Shown: positions 38,420 to 51,594, counted from the stretch's first letter. The stretch is 64,000 nucleotides of DNA from Liolophura sinensis (GCF_032854445.1 NC_088303.1:35507265-35571264); one strand, 5' to 3'. The notes: generated by a model from the sequence alone, not told the origin. Made by a program: numbers and translations.

Positions 38420-39186
38420 ATAGTTTAACGCTAATGTTAAATTACTCAAGAATATTTAAATCTTTCAAATGTGAGTTTTCTTTCGAAGGTATTACATGTG
38501 TTTAATTACCAAAGCTGGCGTTGATATCACAATGGATTATTAAAAATGATCGGCTGATACACCACAATGGAAACGCCATTCAAAGACAAAAGTACCCACA
38601 TATATATCAAAAAAAAAAAAAAACGAGCCTCGGATATCATATGCGTATAAGGCTCTTAAAACGTGATTTTATATTTTTACCATAGTTTATTCTCTTTGGA
38701 TATTTTGTTTCTGATCCGAAAATATTAAACGGAAATGTTTTCTAGTATGAGTTTTCCTCTCTTCATATTTAAATCAACAGTCGTAATTAAGAGAAATTTC
38801 TTTCGCCTCAATATCTCAATGCGTTGAACATATGAAGTATCTTAACAAAATGTTTATTTTGGTGTTTCACGTCAAATGTTTCGCTTATATACAGCGACGG
38901 TCACATTTCATCGTCTCGGTGATGAAATATGAATACCTTTCCAGTGTGTGATAATAACTATTGGATAAAACCGTGGGGATGGCATTTTAGAAATAAGCCT
39001 TGTCGGAACTGGACAGTCCATGTATGTGTGTTGTGTACATGTACATGCATGCTATCTAGATGCCTATATCTATACATTTTCAATATTCTTGAGTGCGGCG
39101 TTAAACACCAATGAAATAAATTGATTGGTTGACTAACGAGCGCTGGGAAATTGACGGTATCCATTGAGTGCATGCTCTATTTGTGT
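38420..39186. other. Downstream flank of the GPCR gene
   Basis: AT-rich. Diverged SINE tails near 38850-38912 (-) and 39081-39125 (+, TATTCTTGAGTGCGGCG). No poly(A) signal could be assigned with confidence. Confidence 0.45.
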
Positions 39187-39618
39187 TGACACTTGTCAAT
39201 ATGTGTAATCCCTAGTGACATTTGCCAATGGTTGTAATCCCTACTGACATTTGCTAATGGTTGTAATCCCTAGTGATACTTGCCAATTGTTGTAATCTCT
39301 AGTGATACTTGCCAGTGGTTGTATTCCTTAGTGATGCTTGTCAACAGCTATAATCTTAAGTGATATTTTTCACTGGCTGTAATCCCTAGTTTCACTTGTC
39401 AATGATTTCTGGCGATACTTGTCAATGGCTATAATATCCAGTTTTAATTGCCAATGGCAGTAAGCCTATCTTCCCTTGTCAATGACAGTAAGCTCTATTT
39501 TCCCTTGTCAATGGCAGTAATCCATAGTGATACTTGTCAATGTCTATAATCTCAAGTGATACTTGTCAATGGCTATAATCTCAAGTGATACTTGTCAATG
39601 GCTATATTGTCCAGTGTT
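39187..39618. repeat. 29-bp degenerate minisatellite, about 15 copies
   Basis: Units of the form TGATACTTGTCAATGG then CTGTAATCCCTAG at 29-bp spacing, well ordered in the first half and more diverged toward 39618. Confidence 0.88.
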
Positions 39619-40987
39619 CATATGTGATTTTTTCGCACGATAAATCTGGTTTTCACATTAGGATATTCACCCTAGAACGCTGTTATTTCCGAACAAGTAG
39701 GAATATGTGAATGCCAGATTGTCTGTAATCACAGAATAAGCAACAAAAGCTGATTCAGCCTGGAGTCGACATTTCCGAATCTGGTGTGCCACCGTGTATA
39801 ACCTATGTTTTTCTTTTCTGGGCCGTTATTTACATCAAAGAAATAACGATAAATAACGCCTATCCTTACTGCGTGGTCTGCGACATAGTACATAGGTATA
39901 AAGCTAACGACAAGAAAGGATCATATTTATTACCGTGGTAAGATTTACTACAAAATGGGAAATAAGTCAAGCGAAACACGATTTCGAGTCAGTAGTACCT
40001 CTTAAGCTCATCAAGCAAAGGAAGGTGTAGGCTATCTCTGTTAAACTCTATTAATCAATAGGCGGGGGTGGGAGTGTGTAGACCGACAAATGCAAACCTG
40101 CATTGTCACATTAAGTCATAATTAGCGAATCGTGTGAAACAGATGCGTTCTTGAATTATAGAAATAACTGGCGTCTTGTTGGTTAAACTGATTACATGAC
40201 GGTAACTTCGATTTCTTGACTTAACAAATCAAGAATCCCGACCCTGATTAACGCTCCTTGGAAAAGGTGATACGCAGTAATCATGTCATCACAGTGTGTG
40301 ATAAACCTAAAGGGAAAGAGACTAAAAACTGAAGTAAACACTAGTAGAAAGACCATTGGAGGCTGCTTATCACAGTACCTTTACTGTGTATGAGCTTGTA
40401 TATGTTGTAAAAAAGCGGCAAAATTTTGTGTATATTTATACAGACATTTTACACAGTGTATTAAAGGAAATAATTATTCAATGCACAAGCCAAATCATTA
40501 TCTTATACAAAAATATTTTTAGACGCAGTTTTTGATGAGTCTTCTATCGACGCTTATTTTGTACTATTTGTTTCCCATAATATACTGTATAATATTTTGC
40601 TGTATTTTACGACAGATGAAAGTATCATTCAATTACGTACACAGATGAAAGTATCATTCAATTACGTACACGGATTTTAGATGTAGCTTTACTTCATACC
40701 CGTTTTTATTAGATTGGTGTTTGTACACTTGCAACCCTATATCTGCAAATAACGTCAGATGATGCTTTACTTTCACAGCAGCTTCATTTCGTACTGGTAC
40801 GACTTTAAACCCCAAGCACTCACTCACTCACTCATTTCGTACCTATACCCAGCTGGCTGTAAATTTAGTCCAAAGGGAGCTTTTACTTACAGAAAGTTAC
40901 ACTTCTGCAAAATTTACTGTTTGCAGTAAAAATACACCACTTGTTTTTACAGTATAGAATTACTTTAATTAAAAACGTACAGCAAAA
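39619..40987. other. Non-coding DNA
   Basis: No gene. A 29-bp direct duplication, ACAGATGAAAGTATCATTCA.., lies at about 40613-40672. The word TTAAACCCCAAGCACTCACT near 40805 is the tail of another dispersed repeat. Confidence 0.5.
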
Positions 40988-41112
40988 AGATTAAAACAAG
41001 AGCAGCGACAACAGTGTGATAGCTGGCAACTGGTCGCTCGTAACCGGTGAAATACGGCCTCTTGTCAATCTTACCTCAGTTAGGGTTTTGTTCTAACTGT
41101 TCTTCTGAGTGC
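40988..41112. repeat. Dispersed repeat, copy 2
   Basis: Diverged partner of 18001-18118, with the same order of conserved words (AGAGCAGCGACAACAGTGTG, TAACCGGTGAAATACGGCCT). Confidence 0.7.
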
Positions 41113-41115
41113 TTA

Positions 41116-41192
41116 AGTAAAAATACCTTAAAAACTAAAATACCTTAAGAACTAAAATACCTTAAGAACTAAAATACCTTAAGAACTAAAAT
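41116..41192. repeat. Short AT-rich tandem repeat
   Basis: AACTAAAATACCTTAAG repeated about four times. Confidence 0.85.
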
Positions 41193-41290
41193 ATATTAAC
41201 GATGGTGATTTATTTTCAAAGCAGACAAGGTAAAGTTTACGACAGCGTATACTCAAATTCTAACTCCGAACAATAGGAACTTGAGCCCAG

Positions 41291-41408
41291 TTCGGTCGTT
41301 GTGAGTTCAAAGCTCATTCTGGCTTAGTCTCGTGGTAAGGTCTCCCAGCAACCTGCGGATGGCTGTAAGTTTCTCTCGGGCCGTGCCCGGTTTCCTCCCA
41401 CCATTAAT
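41291..41408 (+). mobile_element. SINE fragment
   Basis: GTCGTTGTGAGTTCAA, CAGCAACCTGCGGATGG and GGTTTCCTCCCACCAT, without head or tail. Confidence 0.75.
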
Positions 41409-42096
41409 CTAATCACTTACCGAAAGTGGGTTAGACTGATTGGAATGACGGGAAACGCGGTCAAATTAGTCCCCATAAAGTTATCATCACCGTATAAAGC
41501 CAGGCATGTACAAGAGCTTAATGTAAGATGCCGCACATCTTAGTTCAGCTGGTTGTTCGCAGTTGATCGCAGTCACCGATGGCGATGGCTTGAACTGAAT
41601 ACACGTAATAACTGGAGTACAACTCTCTCAGATTCCAATTGAGTCGCGTTGCTATTTATCCTATACGAGTGCTTACGACGTGACGCAGCAACCAGGTTGA
41701 GATGAATCACATCTTAAGTTCCCGTGTATGCTAATCTTTAAAAAAAAAAAAAAGACGTTTTTGGCGTTCATGTCCACACGACTTTTAAACAGACCAACCC
41801 AAAAAAGACTTTTAGTTCCTACATATATCCATCTTCCCGTCAGTAAGGTTGATAATGGCTATAGGCATTGTAAACTCCCTTGCTTTACTGTACTTACAAA
41901 TGTCTTTAGAAACCTAGTCTTTCGACAGCCAACGGCAATGGGGCCCGCAAACCTCCGCCAGGGCATTTTCAGCCAATCACTTATCGTCCCTTATAAGTGT
42001 GTATTTCTTTGTTTCGAAGCAAATACATGTAGGTTTGGACCCGATATATTCCTTGACACAACATTAAAAATCAGCAATAAGCAGTGCTATGACTGA

Positions 42097-42246
42097 AGAT
42101 CGATGTGCTTCTATTGAAACGAACAGGCAGCGGAAAGTCACTGTGTTGTCAGGCAACACCGGTGATAGCCAAAGAAGCCAAACAGCCGATCGATCTAGCC
42201 TATGTTGTTTTGCCACTAATTTCCATCAAGCCTATTTTGCCTCAAA
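42097..42246 (+). pseudogene. RecQ-like helicase fragment
   Basis: One frame reads LLLKRTGSGKSLCCQA, close to the RecQ Walker A signature (TGxGKSLCYQ), and 20-odd residues later YVVLPLISI, like RecQ motif Ia (VVxPLISL). Spacing between the two motifs fits. No DEAH box, helicase C domain or flanking exon is visible, so this is a fragment: a relic of a mobile or duplicated helicase, or one isolated exon. Confidence 0.45.
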
Positions 42247-44483
42247 ATGACAGACCCCCCCGCCAAACCCTTAATACGTCGATGTACATGGAGTTATGTT
42301 AGAGTTATGGTAAGGCGGAGATTTGCCTTGGTCGAAGAACTCATGGAAGTTATAAGAGAGATGGTTACAAAGAGATGATTGCTAAAGTTATAAGAGAGAT
42401 GGTTACAAAGAGATGGTTGCTTAGTAATAACCCTTCAAAAATGTACTCTCCATCACAAATGCCAATTTTTCGTTCAAACGAGGCACTGTGTTTTTAATTT
42501 ATAATATTAAGATGAACGTTAACCAGAAAAATATTAACCAGAAGAAAGTTATTTCGGTTAACGTTTATCTTCATATGTAAAACATAAACTTCATAATATG
42601 ATCTGTTTTGTCATATTTCAGCAAGTTTAAAATCTGTATTTCTGCCAGGGTCTATCAGGTATCCTCCACAGTACAGTGGACTAACGAAGTCGCTGCAAAC
42701 AGTAGGTTACATACATGGGAAAAGTTCGAATCTTTGAGGGGCTTTTTTTTCCCTTTGGAAACATACTATTGTGTAAGTAATGATGAAGGTCATCCTGCAT
42801 TAAATAAATGTTATTATGAATTAGAATAGATAAGCTATGGTATTAAGTAACATCTGGCAACTATAGCGACATCATACGTGAATCCGGGCTGAGAGCACAC
42901 GTGGCCCTCTAGCTATAATTAGCATTAACATGGTATTCGTAGCGGAAGTAAAAGGCTGGAAGTTACGTTTGTTATATATTTATTCAATTGATTGGCACAC
43001 AACTGTGCACTCAAGAAGTTCACAGAAAGTTACATTTGTGGTGATTTTCATACCTCTACAGTGTCTAATGCAAAAAAAGATAGTTCAGTGAAGATGGACT
43101 ATTTTTCGACTTTATGATCTGTACATCTTTTGAAGTGCGTGTTTGGAGCTTTATAAGTCACATGCTTGCCATATAACAGGAAAAGACGAGTAAAACAGAC
43201 CTGATAAAAGAAGGTAGGCTCACGAGTGTGTCAGCAGCTGTTACTCACAGCTATAGTCAGTTTCACTACTTGAGGTGCACAGTTTCTTGCGCTGGGGACC
43301 GCCTCTCCCGCCTTATCATACCAGGTTCTTTAATTGCCTCATACAATGTATCCATCCCACTAAAGCCACATCCGATGTTGTTCTGAACTCCTGACAGAAT
43401 CAATAACTAAGTGGAATCTGATTGGACCATGAATCATGCATATTTATCAAGGAAAGTTCAGGGCTGTGAAGAGTTAATATGGCTCAATAAATCAAGGAAT
43501 ATGACATTGCCAGCTGGGGTAAATGAAGATGACATAAATCACTTTAATGATGATCCTGTTTTAAAACGCCTATATGTCAATATGTGCACTGAAAGCTCCA
43601 CGATGCATGTTTCTTTTGCTTTGACGGTCTTTTAACCAATTCTTCCGATTTACAAACATATGCACATAACATCAGCAGACATCAGTAAACATCAGCATAT
43701 CAAAGTGACCGAAAACTTGTGTATCTCAGATAGTTAGATAGATAAAATGCGAGGTCATGAGCATAATGATATTTTAAATAGAACCAATTTATGAGAACAA
43801 CGTATTTTCATCTTTATCTCCGGAATGAATTCCTAACATATGACCCATTCATCAATGATGTTTTCTGAAAATGAAGCCAATTACTTTGAACATGCACTAG
43901 TATAAAAAGTTGCTGCGACGCTGCAGATTTACATTGAACCACTAGAGCTACTAGCTAGTCAAACAACATCGACACAGAGGGGCAAGGCGTCGACGGTATG
44001 TACTTTTCACAACACATGGGCGGCGGAACCGCCCCAACCATTCCGATCATGGTCGGGGCAATAATTTCCACCCCAAAAAATTGAAAGAAAAACAGAAGCA
44101 GAACAAGAGTCAAGATAAATTATCCAACACCTATAGATAAATAGAGATTGTGTTTTTATTGTGCTCCAAATGCGTATCAAGTCAATAACTTCCACTGCGT
44201 ATTTATAGATATGACGTTTTGAAGCTTGGCTTGCAGGCTGCTGCCCATGAAACCAGCTATATAATAGTAATGTATATTGAAAAGACAAAACGAGTCAGAA
44301 AGCCGGACTTGTAAAGGCTGGTATTCGCCCGTCAGAAACTGGCTCTTTCCTGACACAGGTTTTGCCTTGGGTTGAGGCATTTGTGTCACACAAATAGTTG
44401 AAATAATTATGCTGGTATAATTGCTTGCCTATCGATTTAGGCTATCAGATCCTTCCAAAGACTAATTGCTTATAGCTTGCGAG
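42247..44483. other. Non-coding DNA with minor repeats
   Basis: A short duplication (GTTATAAGAGAGATGGTTAC, twice near 42345-42415). A diverged SINE tail may lie at 42974-43020. No recognisable coding region; frames at 42608-42829 and 43411-43635 match nothing known to me. Confidence 0.45.
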
Positions 44484-46590
44484 TTAAACGAACTGATTGA
44501 CTGCAGTTTTGATATCAGGGTTGTCTGTATAATCCTTATGGACATGCAAGGCCATGAGGTCATTTAACCTAGACTGTGTCATGGTGGACCGCAGGTACAA
44601 GTAGCAGAAAAACACCTTTCGCTTGTTGCATTTGTGGCTGGCGTAACAAGGATCAGGCGTAACAAGTGCAATGCAAACGTTGGAGAAAAACGTCCTCTCA
44701 TGGTATGACATATCAGAAAAAAGAGAAATCAGAGACTTCAAATCAACAGGCGAGTCTTCCCGTGGGGTAAATGTTACAAAAAGTGTATCTGAGTACATAG
44801 TGTCTATGATCAAAATCTGATGTGTAGAATGCTGCCACGGCTTCTAGTTGCTGACTGTACTCTTTATTATTGCAGGCATTCAGAAGCAGATCCTGAACAT
44901 TTTTATATTGTCCGAACCCCAGCTGATCAAACCTGTTGAAATGCCCTGCCCCTTCCCCAACTTCGTATCGTGATGGCGTCTTGCGTTTGCGCGGTAACAC
45001 GGGACCTTCTGATTTTGCGTTTTGAAGAGTCTTCTCGTGAAACAGGTCAAAATTCGGTTTTGCCTTATTTTCTGAAGGGTTTTAACAGTCAAAGAAGAAA
45101 TTTCTTGACCTAATGCTGCTTACAAATTTGGACTTTGTAATGTTTTACTAAGATTATCGGAGTGCTTAAGAATGGGGTGTGATAGTGATATTCCCCAGAA
45201 AAGATCAATGTTTTTCATTCGTGACTGCACTCCAACAATCCTAATGCTGCTTACAAATTTGGACTTTGTAATGTTTTACTAAGATTATCGGAGTGCTGAA
45301 GAATGAGGTATGAGAGTGATATTCCCCAGAAAAGATCAATGTTTTTCATTTATGACTGCACTCCAACAATCCTAGCTTTCACTTCATTGTCCGTCGCACA
45401 TTGTAGTGCCTCTTCCCACAGATTAACTAAAACCTGATAGTTATGAAGAATGCTGCCCAGTGAATTTGCACGAACAGTCCAGCGCGTAGGACAAAGTACT
45501 CTAACTCCAGTGCCTAGGACAAAGTTCTCTAACTCCAGGTGTATTGGGTGGAATATTAGTTTTCAGGTTATCAAACAATGCTTCACGCCTGAGTGTGCAT
45601 TTGATCAATTTACAAATTTCGTGCGTAACTACCAAAGCCTCTTTAGTAGCTTTTGCCTTTTTTCATGGCGTTGTTGCACGCAAGATTTAATGAGCGGCCT
45701 TAACAGTGTGTGAACAACGTTTTCGGTTCCAACTCCTGTAACCTGACAGCCGCGCCGGCTTTTCTCCCACTCATATTGCTCGCGTCATCATAACATTGCA
45801 CTCTGCATTTCCCTACTGATACATTCATTACAACAGAGAATGTCCGAAATTACTTTTACCAAAGTTTCAACAGTGATGTCATCTACTTTGTAAACCCCAA
45901 GGAAATCTTCGTGGACATTGGAACCCTCAGCTAACTTATCTACCATTATACAGTAAAACTTGGAGTGATGGAGAGATAGACTTCAGAATTTCATTTATGA
46001 TCTGTCTTGAAAAAACACGAATCGTTTCATTCTGAATGTCTTTTTTATCCACTGTAGAAGAGACGGGTCGTCACTTCCACGCAAAATGAGAAGCTGCGTG
46101 AAGTTTCCATCGTCTTCATCTGCAGCAGCACTTCTTCCACGGAATGGTAAATTTGTCGACATAAGTAACGTATATTTTCAAATATTTTATATATAATGCG
46201 TTTATTTTCCGCCTTTTCTTCAGCATGCGCTTGACTGAGGGATTCGCCAATATCTCTAGTAGCTGCTGGTAAGGTTATGAGGCGTTCAACGGTTTCTTTA
46301 TGACACTTGCTAGCTTCGTGTTCTCTAAATACGCCCTGTGCTTCTTCCCAGTTGCTGAAACCTTTAGATATGAATGTGGGCTCAGCCTTACTGCTGGAGG
46401 ATAACCTTGACGAAAAAGTTGCGTTTTGGCATTCAAAACAGAAAGCTAAGTCGGTATTTTCTTGATAATGCAACGACGTGTATTTATCAAACCATTCCAT
46501 CTGAAACTTTTCGTTTAACGATAGTTTTTTTTCCAGACTCATGGAACGGAAAACCAAGCGATCTGGGTTGATTGGGAGTAGATGATACAC
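44484..46590 (-). pseudogene. Decayed hAT transposase (ZMYM1-like, TTF-type zinc finger)
   Basis: On the - strand, 46590-46045 encodes a TTF-type N-terminal domain: FQMEWFDKYTSLHYQENTDL, CFEC, FISKGFSNWEEAQGVF and HEASKCHKETVE. Lower down come ITVETLVKVI, DLFWGISLSHPILKHSDNLS (read as KTLQ after), LPRKRKTPSRYEVGEG and, near the end, the hAT dimerisation block YLRSTMTQSRLNDLMALHVH. Order and content match hAT transposases of the ZMYM1 type. Several stops and shifts separate the blocks, so it is not functional. Terminal inverted repeats were not found. Confidence 0.85.
45111..45372. repeat. 131-bp tandem duplication within the hAT remnant
   Basis: Copies at 45111-45241 and 45242-45372 share TAATGCTGCTTACAAATTTG and CTGCACTCCAACAATCC and differ at few positions. 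The duplicated block encodes the LFWGISL..DNLSKTL part of the transposase. Confidence 0.93.
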
Positions 46591-48913
46591 GTGTGCGAGT
46601 ACGCTGTGGGAATTTCTGAACGTGATGTTAGAGAGGAATAGTTAAGAATCGACATCTCGAATTTTTATCCTCGAAATATTTAAGTTTGAGTGAAACGAGC
46701 ATAGAATTAAGCAAACTGCAGTCTGGGTACTATTACAAGTAGGCCTACGGCTGTATTGGAATCAACCGGTTACTGGACGGTATTTATACACAGGCTGTTA
46801 TATCAAAACAGCGCCATCTGTGCTGTCACAAAACAGCGTCATCTGTGCACTCTGTTGACGGCCCACAGATTCATTATCGTTAAAGTGAGTTAATTATCTG
46901 CAAAGTATACTCTTTGGGGCTTTGAATATAGATGACGGCATCCTTTTTCAATATGTATAATAGTTTTAGACCCAAATTTAGAAAATTTTATTTGGCATTA
47001 GGTGAAAAAATATGGTAAGCCTACCTCAGTCATGTACATTGCCGAAAAGATCGGCACTAGGTCGCTACCTAGTGAACGCTTGACCCCCATATTTCACCCC
47101 AACAATTGCATTTTTCTGCGCCACTGGGCTCCGATATGTGTGGCAAAAAGAATTTAGTACTTCATATATCTTAATTTGGCTCCTAATTTTAGACCCCAGA
47201 AATCGCTTTCAACGTCTAGCCTAGGCGGCCCCCGGACCCTCGCATACTGGGCTGAGATAGTCGGGGCAATCTTAACTTGCCTTTGCCTCCCTTGCAACAA
47301 CTTTTTTTAATCAAGTAATTGAAAAGAAAAACCTTCAACATAAACTATATCTGCTCTGATATGCGAGGTATAATATTACTTTAATCTACATATGTAAAAT
47401 AAGCAGAAAACTTTTTAAACATAAGAGCACCTTCACATAAATAATGTGCGCCATCAAATGAAAATGTCAGCTGGAAGTTTCCACCCTCGAACTATCTAGC
47501 TCTCACTATGATTGCTGCATAAAACCAAAATGTTCGTCCATATAAAACTGACAGCACTGAGGCTAAATCCAGAGCAGCTACAACACTGTGATTTACGTGC
47601 ATGTATGACGCACCAACGTAAATCATTTTGGAATCATACAGTGGGTGTTTAAATACTCTACTTTTCTTGTGGCACGGCAAGTCCATGCCGCTATATTGCT
47701 GTCACCACTGAAGTATCAAGTCCAAGACACCTGCTCTGACACTCCACTGATATACATATCTTTGATGAACGACAACTTGCAAAGCTAGCGAAGTATACTA
47801 GTATTTGTAATCTGATTAAATTCGCGCGCCCGTATGTTCCTCGAGAGTTTTCGACTCCGTTGAAAAAGTTCACAACTTCTTTTTACAGAACTCCGTGTTA
47901 ATTTCTTATCTTAAATGGTTTCATTTTTTGTGGTGGTTTGCATTTCTTATAGTCGAGAAATGACATGACGATATCATCAAATCCAATTATTTAAACATGG
48001 TGTTCCAGCATATTTTGAACTTTCAAAAGCTGGTAAGTCTAATTTATTTTATTAGGCAGAACATGTCAAGTGGTTCTTCCAGTTCTGAAGTATTTGTACG
48101 AAGACCAAAACGGTTTCTTCTCTTTCAGACTTTATGACAAGAGGGATAGTTTCAATTTTGACATCAGCAATATGCCTATGGGTCCTATGCATATCTTGTT
48201 TTGTAGCATTTGTTAGATCCTGCGTGTTGTGGGACGATTTCAATCCACGTCACAAGTTATCATCGCAAAAAATAGTGTGTCAAGGTTATTCCATCAAACA
48301 CCTTCAACTCAAGTTTCTTAAGTTTTACAATGGATATAATTTCTGGGTAACAAATGGACAGAGCCGTCTAGAATCTCTGGCATGTCTAATTCCCCTTATC
48401 CTGAGGCTAGGGGATACGTATTTTGTTATAATACTACTAATACTTTAATATGATAAACGATTTGAAAGCTGATTACACTCAGTCGCCTAGAACATACCTT
48501 GCGTCTTTCCAACATCACTGAAATCTGTTGACTGCTTCTCTTTGCATGATTTCGTCCTGTTTTCGTACTTTATATGCTTTCTTAGTCCTGTGGTGGTTTG
48601 TGTGTTGCTCGTCATTTTGAGAATTGGCCTTGCCATTATTGACCTGGAACGTCCTTACTGGTTGACGGCATAGATCACATGACACTGAAGATCACATACA
48701 AAGGCACATCAACCTGGGATTTCTCTACTCTCTATACAACGATCTCCTCAGACAAAATTTTATCGGTCTCGGTGTTCACGTTACCGGTAAGTTAGGTAAC
48801 GCCAAAGCAACAAGGCTTTACGTCTACTGTTAATAAAAGTTACCATTCATGTGATGTTTCATTGTGCTTTGAGTTGCAAGGATATTAGTTTTAAATTTGG
48901 TGATCAACAGCGT
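46591..48913. other. Non-coding DNA
   Basis: No gene recognised. CAGCGCCATCTGT and CAGCGTCATCTGT occur 30 bp apart near 46810-46850. GGTCGGGGCAATAA-like words near 44050 and 47265 may belong to the hAT flanks, but they are in direct, not inverted, orientation. Confidence 0.4.
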
Positions 48914-48927
48914 ATCAATTGCGCACC

Positions 48928-49033
48928 AATGCGGTCGCTGTGAGTTCAAGTCCAGCTCATGCTCTCTTCCTCTCCGGCGTAAGTGGGAAGGTTCTTGAGT
49001 ACAGCGTAAAACATCAATCAAATCAATAAATAA
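48928..49033 (+). mobile_element. SINE, 5'-truncated and internally deleted, with TSD
   Basis: Starts at AATGCGGTCGCTGTGAG, jumps from GGGAAGG directly to TTCTTGAGTACAGCG, and ends with an AATAAATAA tail. A perfect 14-bp TSD, ATCAATTGCGCACC, flanks it (48914-48927 and 49034-49047). The internal deletion was therefore probably present in the inserted RNA or arose at insertion. Confidence 0.93.
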
Positions 49034-49047
49034 ATCAATTGCGCACC

Positions 49048-49998
49048 TCTTTTGGTGGGCCTATACTGGTTTTATATGAGCATGATTGTATGCCGAAATT
49101 TCTCAAAAGTAATTATTTAAGAACTTAATCCTTTCAATTTAGTCGGCGGCATATTTTTACCTACAAATAAGTCCCATATTGCTGACGCGGTGGAAGAATA
49201 TCCACTTTGGTTGGATTTGAATGAAGGGCAACAGACGGAACGTCTTATCTGGACTTGTGTCTGTTCAAAGATAACCAATATGTCCTCTCATGTCTTTGCC
49301 AATGCTGTTTCCATATTTCGCCTTGTTGACCCTGTGTAGAATGGAATGGTTTCAGTGTACGTCACAAACATCCTTGGTGATAAATATGGACAGAGAATTC
49401 ATCATCTTTGGCAATCTGTATTACAGGTGAAAGTAATACCGCACGAACCGAGGTTATAGGGGCTGTATAACATCCACATTTCTCTGCATGGTGTGCTTTT
49501 ATGAACGTTTGCAAGCAAAGTACGACTTAGATACCTATATTTGTGTTCGACCTGCAAAATTTCCACGGGCCACAAGACTCTTATGTGTTAACAGCCTTAT
49601 TTGCTATTCATGCATTTTTTTCGGTTGTTTTTCTTTCATAGTGTGTTTGTAAATGTGTCTTGCACTTTTTGATTTGAAAGGCTCCTTCACGGTTTACGAG
49701 TGATATATGAATGTCGGATGTCACGTTTGCATTGGTTACATGTACACCAGTCACGTGTGACCATTTACCAGCTATCACTCTGTCGTTCTGGTTTTCCTCT
49801 CTATGTTATAGCCTTTTATAGCGGTGGTATTGTGAAGGTTATACTAGGTGTCCCACTGGTTGCTTTGCATAATCTGTTTCAGGTTTTATTTTCTGTGGAC
49901 TTACATTTACCAGTGGTTGTTTTCTGTGGATTCTTCTGTTTCCTAGTTATTGATTTCTGAGGGCTCTTAGATTTCCCAATGGTTGTTTTCTGAGGAGT
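49048..49998. other. Non-coding DNA upstream of the GPCR pseudogene
   Basis: No recognised gene. Repeated TGGTTGTTTTCTG words lie near 49915-49995. Confidence 0.45.
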
Positions 49999-51227
49999 AT
50001 GTCATACAACATTGGGTTGTGTGCAAACATGGCGGTGTTTGTACGCAGATATGTTGTTTTGCTGGTCTATTTGACCCTGACGCACTTGGGATCTACATTT
50101 TCTGACAGCCATGAGTCCACAGAGAGCCATCAGGTTCTGCCAGAGGTTTCAGACGACCCCAGTAACTGTCTCAGAGGGAAACCCTCCTCCAACAACAACT
50201 TCACAGGGAACAGCACGCCTGATAGTGCTTGTGCACCTATGATCACCTTTGTGATAATGATGAGAAACCAGTCCATAGTATCATCCAATCTCCATTCCGG
50301 ACCTGATTTACAGAATTGTAAAGAAGAATTCGGTGATGACACTCCTTTCAACGTCACAGAACAGGATCATATTAAAGAAAAAAATAAAAAAAATTTCAGT
50401 ACATTTTTGAAGGGATTTTGTTGCTTGTCATAGCCTTTCCCGGATGTATTTGCAATGCCATAAATATCTATGTGCTGACAAGAGAAGTTAAAAATCATCC
50501 ACTAACACTTGTGTTTTAATCGCGTTGAGTATCGCAGATCTATTCTACGTGTTATTCAACATTATAGGCTGGATGGAGTATGTGGTGTAGATGTTCAATT
50601 ATACTGCATATACTGTAATTGTTACTGGAATGCGGTTCTACTGGAACAGGGGCTTTGCTTTCACAGTAATTGGTCTAATGTGACAATTCTCGTTTTATTT
50701 GTAGAAAGATTCAGTGTTGTCAAGTATCCTTTCGCTTCAAGAAACTCTTGGTTGAGTCGACACCGAGTAAAACTATCTTTCTGCCGAACATGTTCGGTGG
50801 AGAGTAATTAATCCCGTTTTAAATTATTATTCTTTTACCACTTATTTTTTGGCAGCTCGTGCTTTTCCGCCTTCTGACGGATTTATTTGTTATTGTTTTA
50901 ACTTAGCTATTGTTGTATCTCTGAAATTCTCTCGCGCCTCCTTGGTTATAAATCAGACATTAGAGAACAAAAGATGTACAAACGAGCTTAAGGTGACTCG
51001 AATGTTGCTCATGATATCACTCTTGTCTGTAATCTGCGTTACTCCCACAAATTTACACCTTCTTGTTGAGTAATATCTTGTCCGGGTACAGGTTCTATGG
51101 TTATCAATCCCAGCTGTTCTATGTCTTTTTCTACATTTATCCGATTTTCGATGCCATTAATTTTGTTGTCTCTGTATTCATGAGTGACAATTCTCGACAG
51201 ACGTTCTTTAACATGTTTTGTTGTTAA
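49999..51227 (+). pseudogene. Intronless class A GPCR pseudogene
   Basis: A start at 49999 gives a signal-anchor-like segment and an N-terminal domain rich in N-glycosylation sequons, about 135 residues. TM1 (IAFPGCICNAINIYVL), TM2 (ALSIADLFYVLFNIIGW), the TM3 end (VERFSVVKYPF), TM5-TM6 (VTRMLLMISLLSVICV) and TM7 (PIFDAINFVVSVF), with a final TAA at 51225, follow in order with no intron. They fall in different frames (+1, 0, +2, +1, +2, 0 by position modulo 3), so at least five single-base shifts separate them. The layout resembles single-exon peptide-type GPCRs expanded in lophotrochozoans. Subfamily and ligand are unknown. Confidence 0.82.
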
Positions 51228-51594
51228 CCACGATCCTAAATACAGTCCCAATCGATGCGAATGAAATATTCCCACCTGTCAGTACAGTAAATTCACGCCG
51301 TACGAGGGGAGACAACCAGCTTACACGACATGTGTGATGACAAACAATGAGAGTTGTCGCCTTGTTAGACCGTTGTTGTAAATCAGTGTTTATCCAGAAA
51401 TTGTCAGCAGTTCAAAGTTCAAATGAACTTGTTATGAAACATACAAGCCTACTGTAACTTTCCAGCTTGTGTAACTAGTGTTATTTCAAGCCCATTTTCT
51501 TTTACTGTGAATAATGTATATTGTATGTGTCCACTGTTATGGGATTTATTTTATTAGTGCAGATTATCATAAAACTGCGTATATTGTTTTAGAA
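51228..51594. other. Flank of the GPCR pseudogene
   Basis: No feature recognised. Confidence 0.45.

Noticed and set aside
43975-47310. GGTCGGGGCAAT words as hAT terminal repeats
   Set aside because: They are in direct rather than inverted orientation and have no flanking 8-bp duplication that I could see.
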